Positions 1-7,855 of a stretch of 36,355 nucleotides of DNA are shown here, in pieces (position 1 is the first letter of the stretch; each line of letters begins with the position of its first letter). A program made the translations under genes and the position numbers. The stretch is from the NCBI GenBank assembly GCA_019686175.1, contig JADGHJ010000006.1:1-36355 (forward strand), written 5' to 3'. The DNA comes from Chloroflexota bacterium (GTDB lineage Bacteria; Chloroflexota; UBA6077; JAJPHF01). Below the pieces are notes generated by a model. It had not been told where the DNA came from and did not search any database. It was given only the letters and a program-made list of their open reading frames with translations.

Positions 1-60
1 CCCCCCCCACCCCCCGCGGGGGCGCGCCCGGCGCGCCCCCCGGGGCGGCCCCCCCCCCGA
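1..60. other. C/G low-complexity edge
   Basis: Nearly pure C and G with long C runs and only two A bases. It codes for nothing recognisable; in the tatC frame it would read as proline, glycine and arginine. Such a run at the very start of the window looks like a contig end or an assembly/sequencing artefact rather than a biological element. The true upstream context of tatC is therefore unknown. Confidence 0.6.
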
Positions 61-79
61 GCCGGTGGAACCCGGCACG

Positions 80-772
80 ATGACGATCCTCGAGCACCTC
101 GAGGAGCTGCGCGAGCGCATCATCAAGGCGGGCCTCGCCATCATCGTGGGCATGATCGTCTCGGCCATCTGGCTGTCGGGGCGCGTGCTGGAGTGGCTGA
201 TCGCGCTCGGCCTCGGCGCCGGCAGCGGGCTGCAGAACATCAACCCGCCGGCGGTATTCTTCGAGTACTTGAAGATCACGCTGTTCGTCGGCGTGGCGCT
301 CGCCATGCCCGTGGTGATCTACCAGGCGATGATGTTCGTCCTGCCGGCCCTTACGCCCAAGGAGAAACGCTACGCGTTCGTGATCGTGCCGGGCTCGGCA
401 GTGTGCTTCGCGGCAGGCGTGGCCTTCGGCTACTACGTGCTGCTGCCCACGGGGCTCGGGTTCCTGCAGAGCTTCGCCGGCCAGTACGTAGCCACGAACT
501 GGGACATCAGCCTGTTCCTGGGCTTCGTCACCACGCTGCTGTTCTGGATGGGCGTGGCGTTTCAAACGCCCCTGGTGGTGTTCATCCTGGTGCGCCTTGG
601 CGTGGTGAGCGCGGCCCGGTTGGGGAGCTACCGCAAGTACGCGCTGCTGGTCGCCTTCGTGATCGCGGCGATCATCACGCCCACCCCCGACCCCATCACC
701 CAGACGCTGGTCGGCGTGCCTCTGTACCTGCTGTACGAGCTGGGGCTGCTGCTCGCCCGCTTCGTGAAGTAG
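80..772 (+). CDS. tatC: Sec-independent translocase TatC
   Basis: Integral membrane receptor of the twin-arginine translocation pathway, which exports folded proteins. The protein is 230 aa, normal for TatC, with about six hydrophobic helices. The N-terminus carries the family hallmark EHLEELRERI, with the conserved cytoplasmic Glu, followed by the FFEYLKITLFVGVALAMP segment and the loop ALTPKEKRY with the second conserved Glu. The start chosen is ATG 80, just before the ILEHLEEL motif. An in-frame GTG at 65 would add five residues, and the frame stays open into the low-complexity edge, so a longer N-terminus cannot be excluded. No tatA or tatB lies beside it; a tatA-like gene sits about 16 kb away on the other strand. 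Its likely clients here include the molybdenum hydroxylase type of enzyme only if these carry Tat signals, and none is visible. Confidence 0.95.
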   Translation: MTILEHLEELRERIIKAGLAIIVGMIVSAIWLSGRVLEWLIALGLGAGSGLQNINPPAVFFEYLKITLFVGVALAMPVVIYQAMMFVLPALTPKEKRYAFVIVPGSAVCFAAGVAFGYYVLLPTGLGFLQSFAGQYVATNWDISLFLGFVTTLLFWMGVAFQTPLVVFILVRLGVVSAARLGSYRKYALLVAFVIAAIITPTPDPITQTLVGVPLYLLYELGLLLARFVK

Positions 773-816
773 CTTCGACAACGCGCTCGACCCAAGGGTG
801 TTGCCCCAACAGGTGA

Positions 817-1332
817 TCAACTCCGCTGCGGTTCGGCGCCCGGCGCGACGGCGAGCCCCTCGACCACCTCGACCCCCGCCAGCGCGCGCAAGATCGTCGG
901 CGCCGCGAGAATCTTGCAGGCGCGACTGCCGCCACCCAGGATGATGCGCGGGCGCTGCATCACGCGCGCATCGACCCAGATGGGCAGGCCGTCCGGTAGG
1001 CCGAACACGGTCACCCCGCCCAGTTCCATGCCTGTCAGCGCACGCGTCTCTTCTGGCGACGCGAACGAGGCGCGGCGTGCGCCCAGGCGCCGCCGCACGG
1101 TGCGGTTCACGTCCAGCCGCGTGGTGGCCAGCACCACGCAGGCGGCATAGCGTGGTGGCGTCTCCTTACCCACGACGATGATCGTGTTCGCCGAGTCCTC
1201 GGGCGCGTAGCCGTAGGTCGCGCAGAACGCCGCCGTGTCGGCCAGCGCCGGATCGCAGGGGATGATCTCATACGGGTGCCCGAGGCGTTCGAGCGTGGCG
1301 CGCACGCGTGCTTCGACATCCATGCTTGTCAT
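817..1332 (-). CDS. YbaK/EbsC-type aminoacyl-tRNA deacylase
   Basis: A 171-aa protein of the YbaK/ProX/EbsC fold. Characterised members hydrolyse mischarged aminoacyl-tRNAs in trans. Visible family features are the central stretch SANTIIVVGKE, then YAACVVLATTRLDVNRTVRRRLG, the GARRASFASPEE segment and the GGVTVFGLP turn with GGGSRACKI near the C-terminus. The chosen start is ATG 1332 (MTSMDVEARV); a second ATG at 1323 is an alternative and neither has a strong Shine-Dalgarno. The open frame continues upstream, but that extension is proline/arginine-rich and is the shadow of the neighbouring gene. It is convergent with tatC and downstream of a minus-strand pair. The family is confident; the exact tRNA substrate is not known from sequence. 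Confidence 0.85.
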   Translation of the reverse strand: MTSMDVEARVRATLERLGHPYEIIPCDPALADTAAFCATYGYAPEDSANTIIVVGKETPPRYAACVVLATTRLDVNRTVRRRLGARRASFASPEETRALTGMELGGVTVFGLPDGLPIWVDARVMQRPRIILGGGSRACKILAAPTILRALAGVEVVEGLAVAPGAEPQRS

Positions 1333-1400
1333 TTGTCCAGCCCAGGATGGGCCTGCTGGCCCTCGCCACCAGTGTACGGAAAGCGTCCCGGGGAGCGAGG

Positions 1401-2198
1401 CTAGTGGCGGGCGAGCTGCTGGGCCGCCCAGACCTGCTGGGCCTCGCTGGCGAAGGCGAGGTAGGCGACGGCCAGCAGGTCGGACGTCTCGCGGTACTCC
1501 AACCGCAGGGCGGGCCAGCGCCGCAGCCGGGCGTACTGCCAGCCGGGGGTGCAGGCGGTGATCGCGCCGCGCGGGACACGGAGCATCCCCACCGTCGCGG
1601 TGTAGGCGGCGGCTGACGCGTAGCTGCCGCGCCAACGAGTGGCATCGAGCGCCTGGGGGATCAGCGTCCAATCGGCGACTGGACCAGCCGGGGCGGGGCG
1701 ATAGGGATCGCGGGTCGGGAACGCCCGCGCTACCGCCGGGCCGCTACCCAAGGGCGGCGGCGAGGCCAATTCTAGGGCCCCGTCGCGACCGAAGCGCAGG
1801 CGACTCCGGACCAGCAGACGCCATTCGTTGCCCCGCTCCGTGTCGAACAGCGCGCTCGCCAGACAGCGCATCGTAGGCTCGGGCCACGCGCTAGGCAGGG
1901 GAGCGGGACGGAACACGACCCCGGGCGGCAGGTCGAGCAGCCAGCGGCCCGCCAGGACCAGTGGCGCGGGAAACAGCAACGTGGGCAGCCAGGCGGCTGG
2001 GGTGTCGGCTCTGGCCGCCTGGTACACGAGCGCCAGCCAGATCAGGAAGCCGCTGCCCGCCCCGAGGACGAACCACATCCGGCGCCACACGACCAGCGCC
2101 CCCAACAGACGGTACGCCGCGTCGACGATTCCGCGGGCGAGCACCGGCAGCCGGCCGGCCGCGGCGGGGCGGGCCGCGCGCATCCTGGCCTCCCTCAT
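1401..2198 (-). CDS. Membrane-anchored protein of unknown function
   Basis: A 265-aa protein I do not recognise. After a basic N-terminus there are two hydrophobic segments (roughly residues 40-60, with WFVLGAGSGFLIWLALVYQAA, and 70-90, with LPTLLFPAPLVLAGRWLL). A soluble domain of about 170 residues follows, rich in Trp, Arg and Pro. A two-helix hairpin followed by a cytoplasmic domain is the simplest topology. The start at 2198 is supported by an ATGA overlap: the TGA of the upstream glycosylase gene (2195-2197) shares bases with this ATG, so the two are translationally coupled. A start at MRAARP a few codons inside is possible. No catalytic motif was seen. High third-position GC matches its neighbours, so it is likely a real gene. 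Confidence 0.7.
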   Translation of the reverse strand: MREARMRAARPAAAGRLPVLARGIVDAAYRLLGALVVWRRMWFVLGAGSGFLIWLALVYQAARADTPAAWLPTLLFPAPLVLAGRWLLDLPPGVVFRPAPLPSAWPEPTMRCLASALFDTERGNEWRLLVRSRLRFGRDGALELASPPPLGSGPAVARAFPTRDPYRPAPAGPVADWTLIPQALDATRWRGSYASAAAYTATVGMLRVPRGAITACTPGWQYARLRRWPALRLEYRETSDLLAVAYLAFASEAQQVWAAQQLARH

Positions 2199-2809
2199 GG
2201 CTCGACGAGGCCGAGCCGCGCACGGCACTCGGCGAGCAGCATAATGGCGCGCTCCACCAGCGCCTGATGCGCGGGGTCATTGAGCCAGCGACTCACGCCC
2301 GAGGAGTGGGGCAGCGGCAGGTACAGGCGCCCGTCGCGCTCGACCAACGTGCCCACCACCTCCTCCAGTCGGCAGGGCCCCAGGAAGCGCTCGATCGCCA
2401 TCTTGCCCACCAGCACCACCAGCCGCGGCTGCAACAGGCGCAACTCCGCCTCGAGGAACGGCGCGCACAGGCGCACCTCCGCTGGCGAGGGCCGGCGATC
2501 GCCCTTGCCGCGCGGCGCGGGACCCGGAAAGCAGCGTGTCAGCGACGACAGGTACGCGCGCTCGCGGAAGTAGCCGGGCGGGAAGCCGGCCGCCGTGAAC
2601 CAGCGGTCTAGCTGCGTGCCCGCCGGGCCGGCGAAGTGGCGGCGCCGCACGTGTGAGCGCCCCCCGGGCGCCTGGCCGATCACCAGCACGCGTGCGGCGG
2701 GTGGCCCGTGGGCGATGGGCGCGGCGCGGGCCAGAAGTCCCGCCTCCTCGCAGGCGCGACAGGCGCGGATGCGGGCCTGCAGGGCTGCAATATCCTCCAT
2801 ATGAGACAT
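2195..2809 (-). CDS. Uracil-DNA glycosylase family protein (Fe-S type)
   Basis: A 204-aa protein of the uracil-DNA glycosylase superfamily (COG1573, family-4 like), which removes uracil from DNA to start base excision repair. Four cysteines fit an iron-sulfur cluster: C17 and C20 in CRAC near the N-terminus, C93 in TRCFPG and C115 in RLCAPF. The water-activating region reads GQAPGG (about residues 45-50). The second motif at about 168 is LPHSSGVSRWLND, where classical family 4 has HPS. The N-terminal start at 2809 was chosen; MEDIAAL three codons in is an alternative. It heads a two-gene minus-strand unit and is divergent from the aminopeptidase. The altered motif means the base specificity may differ from a textbook family-4 enzyme. 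Confidence 0.85.
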   Translation of the reverse strand: MSHMEDIAALQARIRACRACEEAGLLARAAPIAHGPPAARVLVIGQAPGGRSHVRRRHFAGPAGTQLDRWFTAAGFPPGYFRERAYLSSLTRCFPGPAPRGKGDRRPSPAEVRLCAPFLEAELRLLQPRLVVLVGKMAIERFLGPCRLEEVVGTLVERDGRLYLPLPHSSGVSRWLNDPAHQALVERAIMLLAECRARLGLVEP

Positions 2810-2866
2810 GATACGCGGGCGGGCGGAGGGGCCGCGGCCGGCGTAGCCCCGCCGCTAACGCTGGGC

Positions 2867-2872
2867 TACAAT
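2867..2872 (+). promoter_or_regulatory. Possible -10 box before the aminopeptidase
   Basis: TACAAT, one mismatch from TATAAT, in otherwise GC-rich intergenic DNA about 105 bases before the aminopeptidase ATG. No convincing -35 is present at the usual distance, so this is a weak call resting on the -10 alone. Confidence 0.3.
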
Positions 2873-2977
2873 GCCGGCAGTCGCGGCTCTTCCGCACGGG
2901 CGGTGCTGGGCTTACGGCCAGAGCGTGGGCGCGCCCGGCACGCCACCCGTGGACATCGGCGAGAGGGATGCTCGACC

Positions 2978-4495
2978 ATGGAACTGACTGTCGCCCAGGG
3001 ATCGCTCACCGACACCGTCACCCCGCTGCTGGTGGTGAACCTGTTCCAGGACGCCGACGCCTTGGGCGGTGCCACGGCCGCCGCCAACGAGGCGCTGGGC
3101 GGGCTGCTCGGGCGCTTGCGCGCCGCCGGCGAGCTGCGGGGCAAGCTGGGCGAGACGGTCGTCGTCTACAACCAGGGCAGCGCCCTCCGCGCCGAGCGCG
3201 TGCTGGTGGTGGGGCTGGGCCCCCGCGCGGAGTTCGGGCTGGAAGCGGTGCGCCGGGCCGCCGCCGCGGTGGCGCGCCGGGCCCGGGAGCTGCGTGTGGC
3301 CGAGTACGTCACCGTGCTCCACGGCGCGGGTGCCGGCGGGCTGGCGCCACAGGAGGCCGCTGAAGCCTTGGCCGAGGGCACGCTGCTGGCGCTGTACCGC
3401 TACGACCACCTGCGCACAGTCAGTGAGGACGAGCGCTTCGAGGTGCAGCGCGCCACGGTGATCGAGCGCGACGCGGGCCGCCTGCCCGCGATCCGCGATG
3501 GACTCCGCAGCGGCACGCTCCTGGCCGAGGCGACGATCACGGCTCGCGACCTGGCGCAGGGCCCCGCCAACATCGTCACGCCCGCCTACCTGGCGGACCA
3601 AGCGCGGGCAGTAGCCGAGCGCCACGGCTTCGCCTGCCAGGTGTTCGGCCTCGACGAGATCCGCGAGATGGGCATGGGCGGGCTGCTGGCCGTGAACCAG
3701 GGCAGCGCCACCCCGCCGCGCTTCGTGGTCATGCGCTACCAGGGCCCGGGCGCCCGCAAGCGCCTGGCGGTCGTCGGCAAGGGCATCACCTTCGACAGCG
3801 GCGGCATCTCGATCAAGCCGGCCGAGAACATGCACTACATGCGCCACGACAAGTCCGGCGCGGCCGCCGTGGTGGGCTTCATGCAGGCCGCGCGCGCCCT
3901 CGAGCTGCCGATCGAGGCCCTCGGTATCTTCGCCGCTACCGAGAACATGCCCAGCGGGTCGGCGTATCGGCCGGGGGACGTGATCCGCTCACGCAGCGGC
4001 AAGACCATGGAGATCATGAATACCGACGCCGAGGGCCGGGTGATCCTCTCCGACGCGCTGACCTACGCGGTCGAGCAGCAGCCAGACGCCATCGTGGACC
4101 TGGCCACGCTGACGGGCGCCTGCGTAGTGGCGTTGGGCCACGTGGCCAGCGGCCTGTTCAGCAACGACGAGCAGCTCACGGCCCTGATGCGCCAGGCGGG
4201 CGAGGCGTCCGGCGAGCGGGTGTGGCCCATGCCGATGTGGCCGGAGTACGGCGCGCTGATCAGGAGCAGCATCGCGGACATCAAGAACACGGGGGGGCGT
4301 GCCGCTGGTGCCATCACTGCCGCCTGGTTCCTCCGCCACTTCGTGCAGGACCGGCCGTGGGTGCACCTGGACATCGCCGGGACGGCGTGGACCGAGGGCG
4401 CCTGGGGCGAGCTGCCGCCCTACCTGCTGAAGGACGCCGCCACGGGCGTGGGCGTGCGCCTGCTGGTGCACTTCGTGCGGCAGTGGGTGGCCTGA
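2978..4495 (+). CDS. pepA: Leucyl aminopeptidase (M17)
   Basis: Cytosolic two-metal aminopeptidase that removes N-terminal residues from peptides. At 505 aa it has the usual M17 length: an N-terminal macro-like domain (about 1-170) and a C-terminal catalytic domain. Metal and active-site motifs are intact: GKGITFDSGG with Lys268 and Asp273, MRHDKSGAAAVVG shortly after, and the PROSITE-like signature NTDAEGRVIL at about 348-357, which supplies the Asp and Glu ligands and the catalytic Arg. The start ATG 2978 is preceded by GAGAGGG at 2961-2967. Longer in-frame extensions exist, but they overlap the divergent gene's promoter region. No downstream partner is obvious; the flippase begins after a gap of about 100-260 bases. 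In some bacteria PepA also binds DNA, which cannot be judged here. Confidence 0.95.
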   Translation: MELTVAQGSLTDTVTPLLVVNLFQDADALGGATAAANEALGGLLGRLRAAGELRGKLGETVVVYNQGSALRAERVLVVGLGPRAEFGLEAVRRAAAAVARRARELRVAEYVTVLHGAGAGGLAPQEAAEALAEGTLLALYRYDHLRTVSEDERFEVQRATVIERDAGRLPAIRDGLRSGTLLAEATITARDLAQGPANIVTPAYLADQARAVAERHGFACQVFGLDEIREMGMGGLLAVNQGSATPPRFVVMRYQGPGARKRLAVVGKGITFDSGGISIKPAENMHYMRHDKSGAAAVVGFMQAARALELPIEALGIFAATENMPSGSAYRPGDVIRSRSGKTMEIMNTDAEGRVILSDALTYAVEQQPDAIVDLATLTGACVVALGHVASGLFSNDEQLTALMRQAGEASGERVWPMPMWPEYGALIRSSIADIKNTGGRAAGAITAAWFLRHFVQDRPWVHLDIAGTAWTEGAWGELPPYLLKDAATGVGVRLLVHFVRQWVA

Positions 4496-4541
4496 GCCCG
4501 TACCTTCGGATCACCCCGGCATCGACCGCCTCCCTTCGCTC

Positions 4542-4555
4542 TTCTCTTGAGAGAA
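4542..4555. repeat. Short inverted repeat before the flippase
   Basis: TTCTCT, two bases, then AGAGAA: a perfect 6+6 dyad. It ends exactly on the A of an ATG (4555) that may be the true flippase start. It could be an operator or a weak hairpin over the start site; the role is unknown. Confidence 0.35.
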
Positions 4556-4760
4556 TGGCTGGGGGTAAGAGGCAATCGACCCGTAAGCCCGGGGGCGCAC
4601 CATCTTCGAGCGCTACTGGAGCGCTGTCGCGGCGCTGATCAGCCACTCGCCGGCGCTGGTCGCGGCCTGGCTCCTGGCTGCGGCTGGCTTCGCCGCCGGC
4701 TCGACCTGGCTGCTGGCGCGCCTGCTGCCCCGTGCGGCCACCGCCAATCCCGTCCGCCGC

Positions 4761-6194
4761 GTGGCCCAGAACTCGGCGTTCCCCATCGCCGCCGCGCTGT
4801 TCAACAAAGCGCTCGACCTGGCCTTCGCCATCGTCGCCCTGCGCGTCCTCGGCCCCGGCGACGCAGGCAAGTACGCCTTCGTCGGCGTGATCGCCATCTA
4901 CCTCGACATCCTCCTCGGGTTCGGGATGAACACCTGGCTCACGCGCGAGGCGGCGCGACACCCCGCGCGCTGGCGTCCCGAACTATGGCGCGTGCTGCGA
5001 GCGCGGGCGCTGCTCTGGCTGCTGCTCGCCGCCCTGGCCGGCGCAGGCGGCGGCGCGCTGGCGACCCTCGGTACCATCAGCGCCGCCGAGGTGCTGGCGC
5101 TCGCCCTGCTCGTGCTGGCGCTGGCCCCCAATGGGGCCGCTGCCGCGCTCAGCGCCGTGTTCCAGGCGTTCGAGCGCATGGAGTACCCGGCGGCGGTCAC
5201 CGTCCAGACGACGCTCCTGAAGGTCGCGCTGGGGCTGCTAGCGCTGGCGCTGGGTTTCGGGTTCGTGGGGCTGGCCGCTGTCGCCATCGTGGTCAATGTC
5301 CTGACGTTGCTGACCCTGCTGGCGCTGTTCCAGAGCGTGGCCCGTCCGGCGACCGCTAGTCGGTCCACTGGATCCATCGGCGGGCTGCTGGACCTCCTGC
5401 GCGAGACCAGCCCATTCATGGTGAACAACCTGCTGGCCAGCCTGTTCTTCCGCGTGGACCTGTTCTTGCTGCGCCCCATCGCCGGCGACACCGCCGCCGG
5501 CTGGTACAGCGCCGCCTACCGGGTGGTGGACGGCCTCACGCTGATCCCCGCCTACTTCACGCTCGCCCTGTTCCCCGACCTAGCGCGTCGCGCTACCACC
5601 GACCGGGCGGCACTGGCTCGCGTGTACGGCCGGGCACTGAAGGCGCTGCTGACGCTGGCGCTGCCCGTGAGCGTCGGCATCTGGCTGCTGGCCGAGCCGC
5701 TGGTGGAGCTGTTCGCCGGCCGCGCCTACCTGCCGCAGTCGGCCTGGGCGCTCGCCGTGCTGATCTGGTTCCTGCCCTTCAGCTACGTGAACGGGGTGAC
5801 CCAGTACGTGCTCATCGCGCTCGACCGCCAGCGATTCCTCACCGCGGCGTTCCTGCTCGCCACGGTGGTGAACTTCGGTGCCAATCTGCTGCTGATCCCG
5901 CGGTTCGGGCTGCTGGCTGCGGCGGCGCTCACGGTGGCCTCGGAGCTGGTATTGCTGGGGCCGTTTTGGTGGGCGACGACGCGGGAGTTGCCCGGGCTAA
6001 GCGTCCTGCGGCTGGCCTGGCGGCCGGCGGCGGCCGCGGCGGCCATGGGTGCAGTGATCGCACCGCTGGCCCAGGGGCCCTGGCTGCTGGCGGTGCCCGT
6101 CGGCGCGGCGGTGTACGGAGGCGTCCTGCTGGCACTCGGCGGCGTGGACGCGGACGATCGTGCACTGCTCCGCCGCCTCCGCGCGCCGACCTGA
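4761..6194 (+). CDS. Flippase / polysaccharide exporter (MOP superfamily)
   Basis: A 477-aa multi-spanning membrane protein with roughly 12-14 hydrophobic helices. It belongs to the polysaccharide-synthesis/Wzx-MATE-like MOP exporters that flip lipid-linked sugars. Typical features are the NSAFPIAAALFNKALDL start, LRVLGPGDAGKYAF, GFGMNTWLTREAAR, and the second-half landmarks SPFMVNNLLASLFFRVD and PLVELFAGRAYLPQS. The annotated GTG at 4761 has no Shine-Dalgarno. Upstream, the same frame is open back to 4587 with coding-like codon use, and encodes IFERYW followed by an extra hydrophobic helix, but without ATG, GTG or TTG. The real start is therefore probably upstream and hidden by a one-base error or frameshift (see findings). 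No glycosyltransferases lie next to it. Confidence 0.85.
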   Translation: MAQNSAFPIAAALFNKALDLAFAIVALRVLGPGDAGKYAFVGVIAIYLDILLGFGMNTWLTREAARHPARWRPELWRVLRARALLWLLLAALAGAGGGALATLGTISAAEVLALALLVLALAPNGAAAALSAVFQAFERMEYPAAVTVQTTLLKVALGLLALALGFGFVGLAAVAIVVNVLTLLTLLALFQSVARPATASRSTGSIGGLLDLLRETSPFMVNNLLASLFFRVDLFLLRPIAGDTAAGWYSAAYRVVDGLTLIPAYFTLALFPDLARRATTDRAALARVYGRALKALLTLALPVSVGIWLLAEPLVELFAGRAYLPQSAWALAVLIWFLPFSYVNGVTQYVLIALDRQRFLTAAFLLATVVNFGANLLLIPRFGLLAAAALTVASELVLLGPFWWATTRELPGLSVLRLAWRPAAAAAAMGAVIAPLAQGPWLLAVPVGAAVYGGVLLALGGVDADDRALLRRLRAPT

Positions 6195-6294
6195 CACCCC
6201 CGCGGCGCGTTCCTGCGCCCCTCGTTCCCGCTACCATGAAGGGGAGGCAGTCATATTCGGCCGCCCGAGGGTGGCGGCCGCGCGGGGAGTGTCC

Positions 6295-7086
6295 ATGATC
6301 GCCACCACCGTCGGGGGGCGCCTGCCGCCATCGCAGCAGAGCGCCTCAGCCGAGAGCCCTACCTGGGCCGTGCGGGCGCGAGCGGCGGTCGCCGCTCAGG
6401 AGCGCGCGGGTTTGGACCTGCTCGCGGTCGCCGTCGCGGACCTCACGGCTCCTCCGGACGCCGCCGCGACCGTCGCAGTCTGGCAGGCGGCCAGCGCCGG
6501 CACGCAGCGACCGGTGAAGGCCGTGCTCCCCGGCCCGTTCAGCGGCGCCCTGACCGCGGGCAGCGCCGTGCCGGCCCACCTGAGCGAGTGGACGCGCGCC
6601 GTCAACGCCGCGGCGCGCGCGCTGGCCGCAGCCGGTGCACCCTGGATCGAGATCGACGAGCCGGCGCTGGTCGAGCGGAAGGGGGACTGGCCGCTCGCCC
6701 GGGAGGCGCTGGTGACAGTGGCCGCCGACGTGACGGCTCCCCTGGCGCTAGCGACCTGGGGCGGCGACGTGCTAGGGCTCGATGGTCTGCTGGGCTTGCC
6801 GTTCCAGCTCTTCCACCTCGACTTCGTGGCGGGGCCGCGCAACTGGACGCTGGTGGACACCTTCCCGCGCGGCCCGAGCCTGGGGCTCGGCATCGTCGAT
6901 GCCCGTAGCACGACGCTGGAGTACGCCGCCTCGCTCGGCAACGTGCTGTGGCGCGCCACCCAGACCATCTCCCCGGCACGGTTGCACGTCCACCCCAATA
7001 TGCCGCTCGACGCGCTGCCCGCTCCGGTCGCCGAGGCGAAGCTGGCGCTGGTGGCTCAGGTGGTGCACGCGGCCGGCGCGGTATAG
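6295..7086 (+). CDS. MetE-like (UROD/MetE superfamily) protein lacking cysteines
   Basis: A 263-aa protein resembling the C-terminal half of cobalamin-independent methionine synthase. It has the family stretch PWIEIDEPALVE (Asp121, Glu122), then FHLDFV with His174, and LGLGIVDARSTTLE in the place of the MetE barrel strand. However, it contains no cysteine at all. The two zinc-binding Cys of MetE are missing, and the usual NPDCGL region reads LHVHPNMPLD. It therefore should not be a zinc methionine synthase, and its reaction is unknown. The start ATG 6295 follows GGGGAG at 6285-6290. It ends 43 bases before a lipoprotein gene. It could be a metal-independent methyl carrier or a non-enzymatic relative; the fold is likely and the function open. 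Confidence 0.65.
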   Translation: MIATTVGGRLPPSQQSASAESPTWAVRARAAVAAQERAGLDLLAVAVADLTAPPDAAATVAVWQAASAGTQRPVKAVLPGPFSGALTAGSAVPAHLSEWTRAVNAAARALAAAGAPWIEIDEPALVERKGDWPLAREALVTVAADVTAPLALATWGGDVLGLDGLLGLPFQLFHLDFVAGPRNWTLVDTFPRGPSLGLGIVDARSTTLEYAASLGNVLWRATQTISPARLHVHPNMPLDALPAPVAEAKLALVAQVVHAAGAV

Positions 7087-7095
7087 CGGTATAGT
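7080..7095 (+). promoter_or_regulatory. Tandem GGTATAG pair, possible -10
   Basis: Two tandem 8-base copies, GGTATAGC and GGTATAGT, overlap the TAG stop of the MetE-like gene. The second contains TATAGT (7090-7095), 34 bases before the lipoprotein ATG, and could act as a -10. No clear -35 is seen. Confidence 0.35.
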
Positions 7096-7129
7096 GGAGG
7101 CACGTCCCGCGGGCGGAAGGGAGGGGGCG

Positions 7130-7849
7130 ATGCGAGCTGGCCGCTTGGCCGCCGTGGCGCTGGGCGTTCTGGCGGTTGCCGCCGGCGTGGGGCTGGCTCT
7201 GGCCGCCTGCCCACCGGCGCCCGCCGTGGATACCCCGCCGATCGAACGCTTCGATCCCCAACGCATCGGGACCACCGAGCAGCAGGCTTGGGAGGCGTAC
7301 TACCTCCGCGACTGGCCGCGGCTGTTCGCCCTGCTGTGGGACCTGAGCGGCGACAGCTACGGCCTGTCGCGCTCGCAGGCTCTGCAGGCCACGGCGCTCG
7401 CGACCCAGGCGCAGGTGGTGTGGGCCGCGCGCGGCGCCGAGGGCGGCGAGGCGGAGCGGCTGATGCGCGAGTTCTACGCCCTGGTACGCGAGCCGGCGGG
7501 CGGCAGCTACGATCCGGCCCGCGCCGCGACGCTGGAGATCCGCTGGTGGACGGTCCATCGGCAGCGCGCCGGCGCTACCGACCCCACGCCCCTGGTCGAG
7601 GCGCTGGCCGCGCTGTGGGCCGAGGTGTACCAACTCCCCACGGCGGCGGTGCGCCCGGCGGCACAGCACCGCGCGCGAGCGATGACGCTGTCCGATCGGT
7701 GGGTGCGCGAGGGCCGCGCGCGCGACAGCCCCTTGCTGGCCACGATCCGAGAGGAGCTGGTCCGCTGTTACCAGGAGCTGCGCGCGGCGCTGGACGCGCG
7801 GCCGCCCGCCAGTCGCGTTCGCCCTGGCCTGGGGGCCACGTCCGGCTGA
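7130..7849 (+). CDS. Putative lipoprotein, unknown function
   Basis: A 239-aa protein with a short basic N-terminus (MRAGR), a hydrophobic run and the lipobox-like LALAAC, so Cys about 27 would be lipidated and the protein anchored outside the membrane. The mature part is mostly helical and Ala/Arg/Trp-rich, with EAYYLRDWPRLFALLWDLSGDSYG near its start and RWWTVHRQ in the middle. No catalytic motif is visible. The start ATG 7130 sits 2 bases after GAGGGGG (7121-7127), a tight but plausible ribosome site. The gene ends six bases before the converging MoaC-MogA gene on the other strand. I do not recognise the family. Its helical composition suggests a protein- or ligand-binding role, which is only inference. 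Confidence 0.75.
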   Translation: MRAGRLAAVALGVLAVAAGVGLALAACPPAPAVDTPPIERFDPQRIGTTEQQAWEAYYLRDWPRLFALLWDLSGDSYGLSRSQALQATALATQAQVVWAARGAEGGEAERLMREFYALVREPAGGSYDPARAATLEIRWWTVHRQRAGATDPTPLVEALAALWAEVYQLPTAAVRPAAQHRARAMTLSDRWVREGRARDSPLLATIREELVRCYQELRAALDARPPASRVRPGLGATSG

Positions 7850-7855
7850 ACGGGA

